Part shown: positions 26,665 to 35,425 of the stretch, in pieces
How the letters are laid out: every line of letters starts with the position of its first letter
Position numbering within the stretch: position 1 is the first letter of the stretch
Assembly (NCBI RefSeq): GCF_014646055.1
Contig: NZ_BMMS01000001.1
Location: 1-64,000 of the forward strand
DNA length: 64,000 nt
Direction of reading: 5' to 3'
Origin: Wenjunlia tyrosinilytica
GTDB lineage: Bacteria > Actinomycetota > Actinomycetes > Streptomycetales > Streptomycetaceae
Notes under the pieces: model-generated
The model's input: the letters and a program-made list of their open reading frames with translations, nothing else
Told to the model about the DNA's origin: nothing
The model's database searches: none
Made by a program: the position numbers and the translations under genes

Positions 26665-28113
26665 TCAGGCCTTCGGGGCGAGGCGGACGATCGCCGCCGC
26701 GGACAGCAGGGTCGCCGCGGCCAGGGCGCACCACAGGGAGCCGGGGCCGGTGGCGAGCAGGGCGGTCAGCGTGGCCGGGGCGAGGGCGCGGCCGGTGCCC
26801 GTCGAGATCTCCCAGCGGGCCAGGGCGCGGCCCAGCAGGTGGGGCGGGGCGCACGCCACCACCAGTGCTGTCCCGGTGCCCGCGTAGAGGATCTCTCCGG
26901 CGGTGTAGAGCACGGAGACCGCCGCCACGGTGACCGCTCCCGCCGGGCCGCCGATCGCTGCCGCCGCCCAGAATCCGAGGTAGGAGGCGGCGAGCACCAC
27001 TCCGGACCAGGCCAGAACCACCCGGCGGGCCCGTCCCGCGAGCCGGACGACCACGGCGAGCTGGGTGGTGATGACCAGCACGGTGTTGCCCACGAAGATC
27101 CCGGACGACCAGGCGGGTGAGGCATGCAGTGAGGTCACCAGGAGGGCGGGGAGGGCGACCTCCAGGATGTCGAAGCAGAACGCGTAGGGGAGATTCGCCG
27201 CGCTGAGGAGGGTGATGCGGCGTAGGACCGCCGCGTCCTCCGTGGTCGACTCCGCCGAGCCCCGCCGCTCGCGCGTCGCCGAGCCCCGCCGCCTGGGGAC
27301 CGCCGCACCGCCTGCCTCGGGGACCGCCGCACCGGCGGCCTTCCGGACCTCCGCCCCGGCGGCCTTCCGGGCCTCCCCTCCAGCGGCCTTTCGCACCACC
27401 GCCCCGGCGGCCCCGGCCCGTCCGCCGCCCGCGCTCGCCTCCACCCGCATCGACCACACCAGTACCGCCGCCGCGGAGCCGGCCACCCCCGTCACCATCG
27501 CCAGCGCCCGGAGCGTTCCCGCGCCGCCCGCCATGGCCAGCGTCGCCAGTAGGGCTCCGGCGCCCAGGCCCGCGTTGCGCAGGGAGCGGCCCGCGGCCAG
27601 GGCGGCGTCCCTGGTGCGGCCCTCGGTGAGCGTGGCGACCATGGCGGCGTGGGTGGTGGGCCAGGTCTGGCTGCCGATGCCCAGCAGGACCGCCGCCGTG
27701 GTGAACCCGGCCGGGCCATGGGTGAGCAGGAGCAGGCCGGTGCCGATCGTGCGGACCACCAGGGTGGCCGCCACCGCTTTGCTCCGTGCGCCCCGGTCGA
27801 TCCAGCGCCCCATCAGCGGCACCATGACCAGGCCCGCGAGCATGCCCGCCGACATCGCCAGGCCGGCCGCTCCCGGGCGCATGCCGAGCACACTGATGCC
27901 GTACAGCAGCAGGAACGGCCTCAGCAGCCCCGCTCCCAGGGCATCGACAACGAGGGCGAGGGCATACCGATGGCCACCCGCCACGGTCAGCGGCCCCGGT
28001 CCCCAGCGCAGCCGCCCGCTCGTGCGGCCGTCCGGCGCCGGGCACTCGCCCTCCCCCGCCGCCGCCCCGCGCTCCCCGTCCCGCTTGTCCTCCGACACCT
28101 CTGACGCGCTCAT
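26665..28113 (-). CDS. MFS transporter
   Basis: A 482-aa major facilitator protein with about 12 hydrophobic segments, for example YALALVVDALGAGLLRPFLL (first helix) and LAMSAGMLAGLVMVPLMGRW with the usual PLMGRWIDRG loop. A charged linker of about 55 residues in the middle (about 225-280) is built from KAAG(G/A)E-like repeats and links the two six-helix halves. The second half begins DAAVLRRITLLSAANLPYAF. The substrate is unknown; drug or metabolite efflux is usual. The ATG at 28113 was chosen from homologous MFS starts. It diverges from a DUF5937/ArsR regulator, which probably represses it through the inverted repeat at 28155-28171. Confidence 0.85.
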   Translation of the reverse strand: MSASEVSEDKRDGERGAAAGEGECPAPDGRTSGRLRWGPGPLTVAGGHRYALALVVDALGAGLLRPFLLLYGISVLGMRPGAAGLAMSAGMLAGLVMVPLMGRWIDRGARSKAVAATLVVRTIGTGLLLLTHGPAGFTTAAVLLGIGSQTWPTTHAAMVATLTEGRTRDAALAAGRSLRNAGLGAGALLATLAMAGGAGTLRALAMVTGVAGSAAAVLVWSMRVEASAGGGRAGAAGAVVRKAAGGEARKAAGAEVRKAAGAAVPEAGGAAVPRRRGSATRERRGSAESTTEDAAVLRRITLLSAANLPYAFCFDILEVALPALLVTSLHASPAWSSGIFVGNTVLVITTQLAVVVRLAGRARRVVLAWSGVVLAASYLGFWAAAAIGGPAGAVTVAAVSVLYTAGEILYAGTGTALVVACAPPHLLGRALARWEISTGTGRALAPATLTALLATGPGSLWCALAAATLLSAAAIVRLAPKA

Positions 28114-28154
28114 GGCCCACACGCTGCGTCCGGCGCGGTCGGCAGGCACGCCGA

Positions 28155-28171
28155 TTGACGACTCCCGTCAA
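28155..28171. promoter_or_regulatory. Inverted repeat between MFS and regulator genes
   Basis: TTGACG-ACTCC-CGTCAA is a perfect six-base-arm inverted repeat in the 100-base gap between the divergent starts (28113 and 28214). Its position suggests an operator for the ArsR-type protein, controlling both genes. Confidence 0.5.
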
Positions 28172-28213
28172 ACGATCGCGGGCCGGCCCCGAGCGCCTGG
28201 CAGGATCGATGGT

Positions 28214-29311
28214 GTGAGCCTGACCATCGACATCACCGCGCTCCCCCAGGAGCGACTGCTCTTCACGCCGTCGCCGCTGGCGGAGCTGAGCGCGATGCTG
28301 CATGTGCTGGCCGAGCCCGCCCACCATCCGGTCCTGCACGGCTGGGCCGCCGCCACGACCACGATGGTCAAGCCGCAGTTCGCCGAGCGGCTGATGGAGG
28401 CGGACTTCCTCTGGCGCTCCTCACGCGCCGATTTCCTCCTGCCCGGCCTTCCCGGCTCCACCCTGGCCGAGGAACTCGACGCCGTCGACCGGATCGACGA
28501 CGAGCTGTACGTCACCGCCGCCCTGATCACCACCTGCGGCTCCTCCCGGCTCACCCACAGGTCGGCGTCGCCTCTGACCGATCCCGCCGCCCAGGAGCGC
28601 GCCCGTGAGCTGGCCCTGGCCAGGGGCCCGCGTCAGGCGGAGTTCGCCGACAGGCTGCTCGCCGACCCTTCGGCCGTCCGGGCGCTGGTCCGCCGTCTGC
28701 TGGAGGAGTGCGAGCAGGCGTTCTTCGCCGACGCCTGGCAGCGTGTGCTGCCCCACCTGGCCGCCGACGCCCGGCGGAAGGCCGATCTGCTGTCCCGCCA
28801 CGGCCTGGAGGACACGCTGGCCGCGGTCTCGCCCTCGGTCGCGCTGGACGAGAGCGCACCGGGGCGGCGGCACATCCTCGTCGACAAGCTCCAGGACAAC
28901 GCCACCAACGCGGCCAAGGCCGGTGGCGTCACCTTCATCCCCACGGCCTTCGGCCGCCCCCATCTGCTGGTGGTGCACGCGCGCGGCTGGCGGCCCGTCC
29001 TCCAGTACCCGGTCGCGGAGTCCGGAGTGCCCGAGCCGGTCTCGCTCGCGGTCCTCCAGCAGCGGCTGGAGGCGCTGGCGCACCCGGTGCGGCTGCGCCT
29101 GGCGCGGACGCTGGCCCGGGGCGCCCACACGACGGGCGAACTCGCCGACGCCTGGCAGCTCACCGCCCCCGAGGTCTCCCGCCACCTCGCCGTCCTGCGC
29201 AAGGCCGGCCTGCTGACCACCCACCGCCGGGGCAGATACGTCCTCTACGAACTCGACCTCGCCGGCTCGGCCAGACTCGGCGCCGACCTGCTCGAAGCGG
29301 TGCTGCGCTGA
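28214..29311 (+). CDS. DUF5937/ArsR-family transcriptional regulator
   Basis: A 365-aa regulator. The first 270 residues are a DUF5937-type effector domain (SLTIDITALPQERLLFTPSP, ELSAMLHVLAEPAHHP). The C terminus is an ArsR winged helix: LQQRLEALAHPVRLRLARTL, TTGELADAWQLTAPEVSRHL and the wing KAGLLTTHRRGRYVLYELD. This two-domain plan is common in Streptomyces beside exporters. The GTG at 28214 is the most plausible start; frames open much further upstream overlap the MFS gene. The last codons fall within a 15-bp tandem repeat (29299-29388). Confidence 0.85.
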   Translation: MSLTIDITALPQERLLFTPSPLAELSAMLHVLAEPAHHPVLHGWAAATTTMVKPQFAERLMEADFLWRSSRADFLLPGLPGSTLAEELDAVDRIDDELYVTAALITTCGSSRLTHRSASPLTDPAAQERARELALARGPRQAEFADRLLADPSAVRALVRRLLEECEQAFFADAWQRVLPHLAADARRKADLLSRHGLEDTLAAVSPSVALDESAPGRRHILVDKLQDNATNAAKAGGVTFIPTAFGRPHLLVVHARGWRPVLQYPVAESGVPEPVSLAVLQQRLEALAHPVRLRLARTLARGAHTTGELADAWQLTAPEVSRHLAVLRKAGLLTTHRRGRYVLYELDLAGSARLGADLLEAVLR

Positions 29312-29388
29312 CCGGTGCTGCGCCGACCGGTGCTGCGCCGACCGGTGCTGCGCCGACCCGTGCTCCGCTGACCGGTGCTGCGCCGACG
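29299..29388 (+). repeat. 15-bp tandem repeat, six copies
   Basis: GGTGCTGCGCCGACC is repeated six times with few changes, starting inside the last codons and stop of the regulator gene. The unit that contains the real stop (GCGCTGACC) appears to be the founder copy. Confidence 0.88.
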
Positions 29389-29445
29389 GATGAACGCGAG
29401 CACCCGACAGGGGCCCGACAGCGGCCCGACAGGGGCCCGCGGCGG

Positions 29446-30603
29446 TCAGCGGAAGACCCCCGTGTGCCCCAGCGAGTAGCGGCCGGGCTGCGGATAGACC
29501 GCGAGCCCATGGGGGCCGCCGCCGACCTTGATCTTCGCCAGCAGATGCCCATGGGCGGTGTCGATCGCGTAGACCTCGGAGTTGTAGCGGCCGGAGAGCC
29601 ACAGCACCTTGCCGTCCGCCGAGACCCCGCCCATGTCGGGACTGCCTCCCCCAGGGAGTTGCCATTTGCGCGCGAGCCTTCCCGTGGCCAGGTCGAGGAC
29701 GGAGATGGATCCCTCACCGCGGTTGGAGATGTAGAGGTGCCGGGAGTCCCGGCTGACGTAGAGGCCGTGCGCGCCCTTGCCGGTGGGCAGCAGCTCGGGG
29801 GTGGTGAACCGGTCCCCGTCGAGGACCCAGACGCCGTGGCTCGTCATATCGGCCACGTACCACGTCTTCCCGTCCGGGGAGATCTTCACGTCCTGCGGCA
29901 TGGCGCCCGGCTTCGGCAGCCGCTGCTCGCCGATCACCTCCATCCGGGCGGTGTCCACCTTCAGCAGTTCGCCGGAGAACTCGCAGGAGACGATGAAGTA
30001 GCGGCCGTCGGGTGAGAAGTCGGCGTGGTTCACCCCGGAGCACCGCACCGGGACGGCCTTGACGGTCCGCATGGTGTGGGCGTCACGGAAGACGAGCTGA
30101 TGGTCCAGCGAGGCCATGACGACGGCGTGCTTGCCGTCCGGGGTGAAGTAGAGGTTGTAGGGGTCGTGGACGTCCACAGGCTTGCCCGCCTTGCCGGTGG
30201 CGGGGTCGATGGGGGTGAGGGTGTTGCCCTTGTCGTTGTTGACCCACAGGGTCTTGAGGTCCCAGGACGGTACGACGTGCTGCGGCTGCGCGCCGACGCG
30301 GATGGTCTCGACGACCTTGTAGGTGGCGGGGTCGATGACCGAGACGGTGTCCGACAGTGTGTTGGGGACATAGACCCGTGACGGGAAGTGCTTGACGACG
30401 TCGGAGAGGGCTCCGGGGCGGTCGGCCGCGTAGAGGTCGTGGGTGTCGAGGAGCGGGGGCATCGCGGGGAGCCCTTCGCTGCGGACGGGCTGGGCCGAGG
30501 AGCGTTGGGCCGGGCGCCGGGCCACCTCGGAGGAGGTGACGCAGCTCGCGACGACGAGGGCGAGGGCCGCGGCGAGCAGGGGCAGGGGGAGGCGACGCGT
30601 CAT
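29446..30603 (-). CDS. Lipoprotein with YncE-like beta-propeller
   Basis: A 385-aa secreted lipoprotein. A signal peptide of about 20 residues ends in the lipobox VVASC (cysteine 21). The rest is a YncE/YVTN-type seven-bladed propeller with repeated blades such as RVYVPNTLSDTVSVIDPATYKV, KTWYVADMTSHGVWVLD and LYISNRGEGSISVLDLATGR. These proteins bind surface ligands or serve as scaffolds; the ligand here is unknown. It overlaps the upstream deacetylase gene by four bases (ATGA), so the two lipoproteins are co-expressed and may work together at the cell surface. The start ATG at 30603 fits the signal peptide. Confidence 0.88.
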   Translation of the reverse strand: MTRRLPLPLLAAALALVVASCVTSSEVARRPAQRSSAQPVRSEGLPAMPPLLDTHDLYAADRPGALSDVVKHFPSRVYVPNTLSDTVSVIDPATYKVVETIRVGAQPQHVVPSWDLKTLWVNNDKGNTLTPIDPATGKAGKPVDVHDPYNLYFTPDGKHAVVMASLDHQLVFRDAHTMRTVKAVPVRCSGVNHADFSPDGRYFIVSCEFSGELLKVDTARMEVIGEQRLPKPGAMPQDVKISPDGKTWYVADMTSHGVWVLDGDRFTTPELLPTGKGAHGLYVSRDSRHLYISNRGEGSISVLDLATGRLARKWQLPGGGSPDMGGVSADGKVLWLSGRYNSEVYAIDTAHGHLLAKIKVGGGPHGLAVYPQPGRYSLGHTGVFR

Positions 30604-31433
30604 GTCAGCAGCTCCGTCGCGGTGACGGGGCGCAGTCCGCGGCCGCGCAGCCCGTCGAGCAGGGCGGGGAGGGCGGCCACGGTGCCGGGGTGGCCGAGGT
30701 GCAGGCTCACCACGGATCCGGGGCGCACCTGCCGCAGGACGTTGCGTTGGACGGCCTCGGCCCCGGGATCGGTGTGGTCGAGGGAGTCCAGGTCGTACGA
30801 GAGGCAGGCGGCGTAGCCCTCCCGGCGGGCCAGGCTCTGGACGAGGGGCGTGGCGAGGCGGGCCTGCGAGGGGCGGAACCAGCGGCCCTGGGAGCCGGTG
30901 AGGCGGCGCAGGCGTTCGGCACACCCGGTGATCTCCGCGTGGGCCGCTTTCTCGTCCATGGCGCAGATGGCCCGGTGGCTCTGGGTGTGGTTGCCGAGCT
31001 CATGGCCCGCGTCGAGGATGCGGCGGGCGAGTTCGGGGTGTTCATCGAGCCAGCTGCCGACCGCGAGGACGGTGATACGGGCACCGGCCCGCTCCGCTTC
31101 GCCCAGCAGGGCGGTGGCGAGGGCGGATTCGCCCTGTCCGTGGAAGGTGAGGGCGACGGCCTGACGGTCGCGGGGGCCGTTGGTGATCTGCCCGGGCAGC
31201 CCGGCTCGGGACGGGGAGCCGGAGCCCGAGGGGCTGGACTCGGGCGAGGGCCGCCGCGTCGAGGCGGAACCGGCTTCACGGCCGGATTCGCGCTCGGATC
31301 CCTCCCTGGATCCCTCCCTGGATCCGACTTTGGCCCCTTGGCGGGATTCCTTCCCGGATTCCGGCCGGCCGCAGCCGGCGGCCAGGGCGCCGCCCGCCGC
31401 GGCTCGCAGCATGACACGGCGCTCCATGGACAT
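30600..31433 (-). CDS. Polysaccharide deacetylase-like lipoprotein, atypical active site
   Basis: A 277-aa protein with a short N-terminal signal and lipobox LAAGC (near residue 19), a Ser/Arg/Glu/Gly linker of about 45 residues, then a NodB-homology domain. The zinc-binding HxxxH is present (GNHTQSH). The usual TFDDG motif, however, is TFHGQG, so the two aspartates that act as base and metal ligand are missing. Classical deacetylation is therefore doubtful. The FRPSQ and SLHLGHPG segments are altered versions of motifs 3 and 5. It heads an operon with the propeller lipoprotein. Start could be ATG 31433 or 31427. Confidence 0.82.
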   Translation of the reverse strand: MSMERRVMLRAAAGGALAAGCGRPESGKESRQGAKVGSREGSREGSERESGREAGSASTRRPSPESSPSGSGSPSRAGLPGQITNGPRDRQAVALTFHGQGESALATALLGEAERAGARITVLAVGSWLDEHPELARRILDAGHELGNHTQSHRAICAMDEKAAHAEITGCAERLRRLTGSQGRWFRPSQARLATPLVQSLARREGYAACLSYDLDSLDHTDPGAEAVQRNVLRQVRPGSVVSLHLGHPGTVAALPALLDGLRGRGLRPVTATELLT

Positions 31434-32065
31434 ATGACTCAAAGTAATCCGGAAGGGGCTTCTTCGCAGATGTTCGAGGGGCGCTCCCCCGTTTGCCCCG
31501 GCACTCACCCACCGGAGCCGCGGAGCGCCGCCCGCGAACCGGCCCCGGCCCCGTCCCGGCCGACCACCCCAACCGGCCACCCCAGCCCGCCGTCCCAGCC
31601 CCTCATCCCAGCCCCCGGCCCGGCAGCGCACCAGTCCGAGCCCGCCCAAAGCCTCAGACCACCCATGGCCAAAGCCCCTGTGGCTGACGTAAATAGGGTC
31701 ACTACTTCGGATGACTTCGCATACCACCGAATGCACGCGCGCCGCGTCTGCGCGACAAGGGCGCGGCGCGGGCGCGGAACAGCGCCGCAAGGGCGCCGTC
31801 CCGGCGGCCGCGGAGACAACCGGCCGTGAATCCCCCCGCGGACCCAGGGCAGGCCGTCTCCGCCGAACCGCCTCTCCTCCGTCCACGGCACGGGAAGGAC
31901 ACCGTTCGCGCGTGTGGAGCCCGCTCGGCTCCTTGACGAAGGACGACAGGAAACGGTACTAACGGGATCCCTCGGCCAGCTACTCACCAAGCGCGGTCCT
32001 CGGCCGGAAAACGCGGTCTCCCCAAGGTTCTCCAAGGTTCTCCAGGTTCTCCAAGGATCTCCCCC
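31434..32065. other. Intergenic stretch without a recognised gene
   Basis: This 632-base gap separates the divergent deacetylase and AraC-type genes. Several short frames exist on both strands but all have arginine/proline-biased products typical of non-coding GC-rich DNA. A less GC-rich patch around 31685-31740, with CGTAAATAGGGTCACTACTTC, may hold the deacetylase promoter. The right end has a 10-bp tandem repeat. Confidence 0.6.
32018..32060 (+). repeat. 10-bp tandem repeat in AraC gene leader
   Basis: TCCAAGGTTC occurs about four times in tandem with small changes. The last copy holds the AAGGA ribosome binding site of the AraC-type gene. Copy number changes would change the leader length but not the site itself. 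Confidence 0.75.
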
Positions 32066-33067
32066 ATGAGTGAGCACCCCTGTGAAGGCCCCACCGGCAA
32101 GAGCGGCTTACGAACCCTCGTGGACAGCGGCGATCTCGACGAGACCCGCGAGATCATCAGCTCCGCCTACAGCCCCTACGAGCTGCGCTGCCTGCGCGAC
32201 CCCGACCGTTTCTCCGCCTGGTACGCCGAGGGCGGGTTCCCCGGTGTCACGGTCTCCGGCCTCTCCTACGGCGCGGAGACCCTGGTCGCCCCCGAGCCGC
32301 TGGGCTCCTATCTGCTGGTCTGCAGGCTGACCGAGGGCCGGGTGCGGGTGATCTCCCCGGGCCGCGAGGAAAGGGACATCGAGGCCGGCGAGTTCTACGT
32401 CCTCGATCCGTACCGCAGTTTCCAGGTGCACTGGCAGCCGGGCGCCCGCATGGTGACCATACGGCTCGCCAGGGACCTGGTGGAGCGTGCCGCGGCCGAC
32501 GCGTTGGGGATGGAGAACGCCGTCAGGACGAGGTTCACCCTCGGCCCCGCCGTCTCCCCGGCCGCCGACCGGTCCTGGGCCCGGATGTCGGACATGCTGC
32601 AACGGGAGGTCGCCGAGGGCGGTGTCGCGATGTCGAACCCCCTGGTCGCCAGGAGCATGTCGGAAGCGGCCGCCGCCACCCTCGTCGGGACCCACCGGCT
32701 GATCACCGACGGGGTGGATCCGCAGCGGACCGGGATCGTGGGGCACGCCGCCGTGCGCAGGGCGGTGATGTTCATGGAGGACAACGCCGATCAGCCGCTC
32801 ACCGTGGGCGACATCGCGGCGGCCGCGCGGGTCGGCCCGCGGGCGCTCCAGGAGGCGTTCCGCCGCCACCTGGAGACGACCCCGCTGGGCTATCTGCGGG
32901 ACATCAGGCTGGTACGCGCCCACGCCGAACTGTGCGCGGCGGACGGGGACACGGGCGTCAACGTCACCACGGTCGCCTACCGCTGGGGCTTCTCCAACCT
33001 GGGCCGGTTCGCCGCGCTCTACCGCCGCCGCTTCGGTCACTCCCCGTCGAGGACGCTGCGCAGCTGA
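32066..33067 (+). CDS. AraC family transcriptional regulator
   Basis: A 333-aa regulator. An N-terminal cupin-like AraC-binding domain (about residues 40-180, with GSYLLVCRLTEGRVRVISPG and GEFYVLDPYRSFQVHW) precedes a helical linker and a C-terminal double helix-turn-helix domain. That domain includes LTVGDIAAAARVGPRALQEAFRRH and TVAYRWGFSNLGRFAALYRRRFG. These regulators usually respond to small organic ligands. AAGGA lies eight bases before the ATG. The last 31 bases overlap the end of the convergent oxidoreductase gene. A link to that gene is plausible but not shown. Confidence 0.9.
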   Translation: MSEHPCEGPTGKSGLRTLVDSGDLDETREIISSAYSPYELRCLRDPDRFSAWYAEGGFPGVTVSGLSYGAETLVAPEPLGSYLLVCRLTEGRVRVISPGREERDIEAGEFYVLDPYRSFQVHWQPGARMVTIRLARDLVERAAADALGMENAVRTRFTLGPAVSPAADRSWARMSDMLQREVAEGGVAMSNPLVARSMSEAAAATLVGTHRLITDGVDPQRTGIVGHAAVRRAVMFMEDNADQPLTVGDIAAAARVGPRALQEAFRRHLETTPLGYLRDIRLVRAHAELCAADGDTGVNVTTVAYRWGFSNLGRFAALYRRRFGHSPSRTLRS

Positions 33068-33945
33068 GTCTCGGCCGCCTCCAGGACCTCCACGACCCGC
33101 AGGCCGAACGCCGCGTCGCACGGGTGCGGCCGTCCGGTGCGGGCGGCGGCCAGAAGCGCGTCGGCGGCTCGGGCCAGTGCCGGGACCGGGCCGTCACTTC
33201 GCTCCGGCAAAGTGGTCACCCCTGCCTCGCCCCGCAGTTCCACGCTCACTCCGGCGGCATGGGCCGGGGCGGTCAGGCTCAGCGTCACGGTGCTGGAGGC
33301 TCCTCCCGTGTGGGTGAGGACCAGGTGCACGGTGTCCCCGGGTCCGTGCACCGCGGCCTCCACCTGCTCGACATCGCCGAGCACGGGCAGAAGGACCGAC
33401 AGGGCGTGCGGCCCGACGTCCCACAGGGCTCCCTTCTCGTGCCGCCACGGTGACGCCGCGAACGGGCTGTCGCCGCTGAACACCGCGCCGAGCCACTGGG
33501 CGGAGCCGGTGAACCACCCGTCCTCCACGGCCTGTTCCGCGATCCACCCGGCCGTCTCGACGCCGAAGCGGGTGGTGAAGAAGACCACCGAGGCGACCCC
33601 GGTCTCCTCGGCCGCCTCCACCACCCCGCGGCCGTCCTCCGAGGTCAGGGCCAGGGGCTTGTCCAGCAGGAGATGGCGGCCGGCCCGTGCGGCCCGAACG
33701 GCGAGCGACGCCTGCACCGAGGGCGGCAGGGCGATCGCGACGGCGTCGACGTCCGCGAGCAGGGCGTCCACGTCCGGGTACGGGCGGATCCCGTACTCGC
33801 CGGCCAGTTCGCCGGCCGCCTCCTTGCGGCGGCCCCACACACCCGTGAACTCCAGCTCGGGGTGCCCGCTCAGCGCGGGGGCGTAGGCGATGCGCGCCCA
33901 CGGTCCGGTGCCCAGCAGTCCTATGCGCACACTGCCGCCTTTCAT
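33037..33945 (-). CDS. Gfo/Idh/MocA family oxidoreductase
   Basis: A 302-aa NAD(P)-dependent oxidoreductase. VRIGLLGTGPWARIAYAPAL is the nucleotide-binding motif, followed by VDAVAIALPPSVQASLAVRAA and the lysine motif HLLLDKPLALT, in which Lys is the conserved catalytic residue. A C-terminal alpha/beta domain carries GSAQWLGAVFSGDSPFAASP and WDVGPHALSVLLPVLGDV. Substrates of the family are sugars, inositols and related compounds; this one is unknown. The ATG at 33945 is used; a GTG at 33930 preceded by AAAGGCGG is an alternative. It is divergent from the lipid operon. Confidence 0.88.
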   Translation of the reverse strand: MKGGSVRIGLLGTGPWARIAYAPALSGHPELEFTGVWGRRKEAAGELAGEYGIRPYPDVDALLADVDAVAIALPPSVQASLAVRAARAGRHLLLDKPLALTSEDGRGVVEAAEETGVASVVFFTTRFGVETAGWIAEQAVEDGWFTGSAQWLGAVFSGDSPFAASPWRHEKGALWDVGPHALSVLLPVLGDVEQVEAAVHGPGDTVHLVLTHTGGASSTVTLSLTAPAHAAGVSVELRGEAGVTTLPERSDGPVPALARAADALLAAARTGRPHPCDAAFGLRVVEVLEAAETQLRSVLDGE

Positions 33946-34042
33946 GAGAAGTCGTCCCTGCCGATGACGCTCCCGCGCCCCCTCGGGTCACGGCCGTCAA
34001 CTGATGCGCAGACCCTTTCACGCGAACGGTCGGCGCGCCCGA

Positions 34043-34070
34043 CCAATCCACCTCGCGACCTGCTCCGAAT
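34043..34070 (+). promoter_or_regulatory. SigK-like ECF promoter for the lipid operon
   Basis: CCAATCC (34043-34049), a 15-base spacer and CCGAAT (34065-34070) resemble the M. tuberculosis SigK consensus CCATCC-N16/17-CCGAAT. The same layout is found in front of the sigma gene at 40038-40065. The predicted start would leave a leader of about 74 bases to 34151. Confidence 0.7.
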
Positions 34071-34150
34071 CCCTTGAGAAGCAACTTGAGGCACATCGTG
34101 AGAAGCAGTCGACATCCCTTGAACAGCAGTCGACCCCGGGAGGGCCGAAG

Positions 34151-35425
34151 ATGCAGTCGCGGCGCAGTGTTGCCGTCATCGGCGCGGGGGTGGCCGGGCT
34201 GACCGCCGCGCACGTGCTCCAGCGCACGTGCGAGGTGTCCCTGTACGAGGCCGACGACCGGCTCGGCGGGCATGCCCACACCCATGACGTCCGGACGCGG
34301 GAAGGGCGTTCGCTTGCCGTGGACACCGGATTCATCGTGCACAACGAGCGCACCTATCCGAACCTTCTGCGCCTGTTCCGTGAACTCGGCGTAGCCACCC
34401 AGGACTGCGAGATGAGCATGTCCGTGCGCTGCGAGGGGTGCGGACTCGAGTACGCGGGCGCGCGCGGCCCGGCGGGGCTGCTGGCCCGCCCCCGCAAGGC
34501 GCTCAGCCCCCGCTATCTGCGGCTGCTGGGGCAGGTGCCCGTCTTCCACCGCAGGGCCCGCCGGGTGCTCGCCGAGCGGGACGGGGAAGGCACCGCCGTG
34601 CAGACGCTCCAGGAGTTCCTGGCCGAGGGCGGCTTCTCCTCCTACTTCGTCTCGCACTTCGTCACTCCGCTGGTCTCGGCGGTCTGGTCGTGCCCGCCGC
34701 AGACGGCCCTGCGGTACCCGGCGCGGTACCTGTTCACGTTCCTCGACCACCACGGGATGCTCTCGGTGACCGGCTCCCCCACCTGGCGGACGGTCACGGG
34801 CGGCTCGCGCGAGTACGTCGAGCGCATCGCCAAACAGCTCGCCGCCGTGCACACCTCCACCCCGGTCCGGGCGGTTCGGCGCTTCACGGACGGGGCCGTC
34901 GTCATCACCGACGACGGCGACTCCCAGCGGGTGGACGCCGTGCTCATCGCCGTCCACCCGGACCAGGCGCTGCGGCTGCTCGACGACCCCTCGGACGACG
35001 AACGGGAGGTGCTGGGCGCCTTCCGGTACTCCCGCAACCCCACCCTGCTGCACACCGACACCTCGCTCCTGCCGCGCAGCGCCGGGGCCCGTGCCTCGTG
35101 GAACTACCTGATGCCCTCCTGTTCCTCCCCCTCCGACCGGGTGCGGGTCAGCTACGACATGAACCGGCTCCAGCGGCTCACCGCGCCGGACACCTACGTG
35201 GTCACGCTGGGCGGCGCCGACCGGGTCGATCCTGACCTGGTGGTGGACCGGATGGTGTACGAGCACCCGGTGTACACCCCCGAGTCGGTGGCGGCGCAGC
35301 GGCGGCTGCCGGAGCTCAACGACGGGGTGGTGGCGTTCGCGGGGGCGTACCACGGCTGGGGCTTCCACGAGGACGGCTGCCGTTCCGGGGTGGAGGCCGC
35401 CCGTTCGCTGGGGGCCGCGTGCTGA
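34151..35425 (+). CDS. FAD-dependent oxidoreductase of the cfa operon (Rv0449c-like)
   Basis: A 424-aa flavoprotein with a VAVIGAGVAGLTAAHVL dinucleotide motif at residues 7-23 and LYEADDRLGGHAHTHDV beyond it, typical of the amine-oxidase-like proteins that accompany cyclopropane synthase genes. FIVHNERTYPNLLRLF and the terminal FAGAYHGWGFHEDGCRSGVEAARSL are family hallmarks. The biochemical role is not established; modification of membrane unsaturated acyl chains together with the downstream enzyme is the usual suggestion. The ATG at 34151 has GGGAGGG six bases upstream. It starts a four-gene operon whose stop/start overlaps indicate tight coupling. Confidence 0.88.
   Translation: MQSRRSVAVIGAGVAGLTAAHVLQRTCEVSLYEADDRLGGHAHTHDVRTREGRSLAVDTGFIVHNERTYPNLLRLFRELGVATQDCEMSMSVRCEGCGLEYAGARGPAGLLARPRKALSPRYLRLLGQVPVFHRRARRVLAERDGEGTAVQTLQEFLAEGGFSSYFVSHFVTPLVSAVWSCPPQTALRYPARYLFTFLDHHGMLSVTGSPTWRTVTGGSREYVERIAKQLAAVHTSTPVRAVRRFTDGAVVITDDGDSQRVDAVLIAVHPDQALRLLDDPSDDEREVLGAFRYSRNPTLLHTDTSLLPRSAGARASWNYLMPSCSSPSDRVRVSYDMNRLQRLTAPDTYVVTLGGADRVDPDLVVDRMVYEHPVYTPESVAAQRRLPELNDGVVAFAGAYHGWGFHEDGCRSGVEAARSLGAAC

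Noticed and set aside
31505-32077. Possible gene of 190 codons on the minus strand in the 632-base gap
   Set aside because: Composition is Arg/Gly/Ser/Trp-biased, codon bias is poor, and it runs across the tandem repeat and the AraC start.
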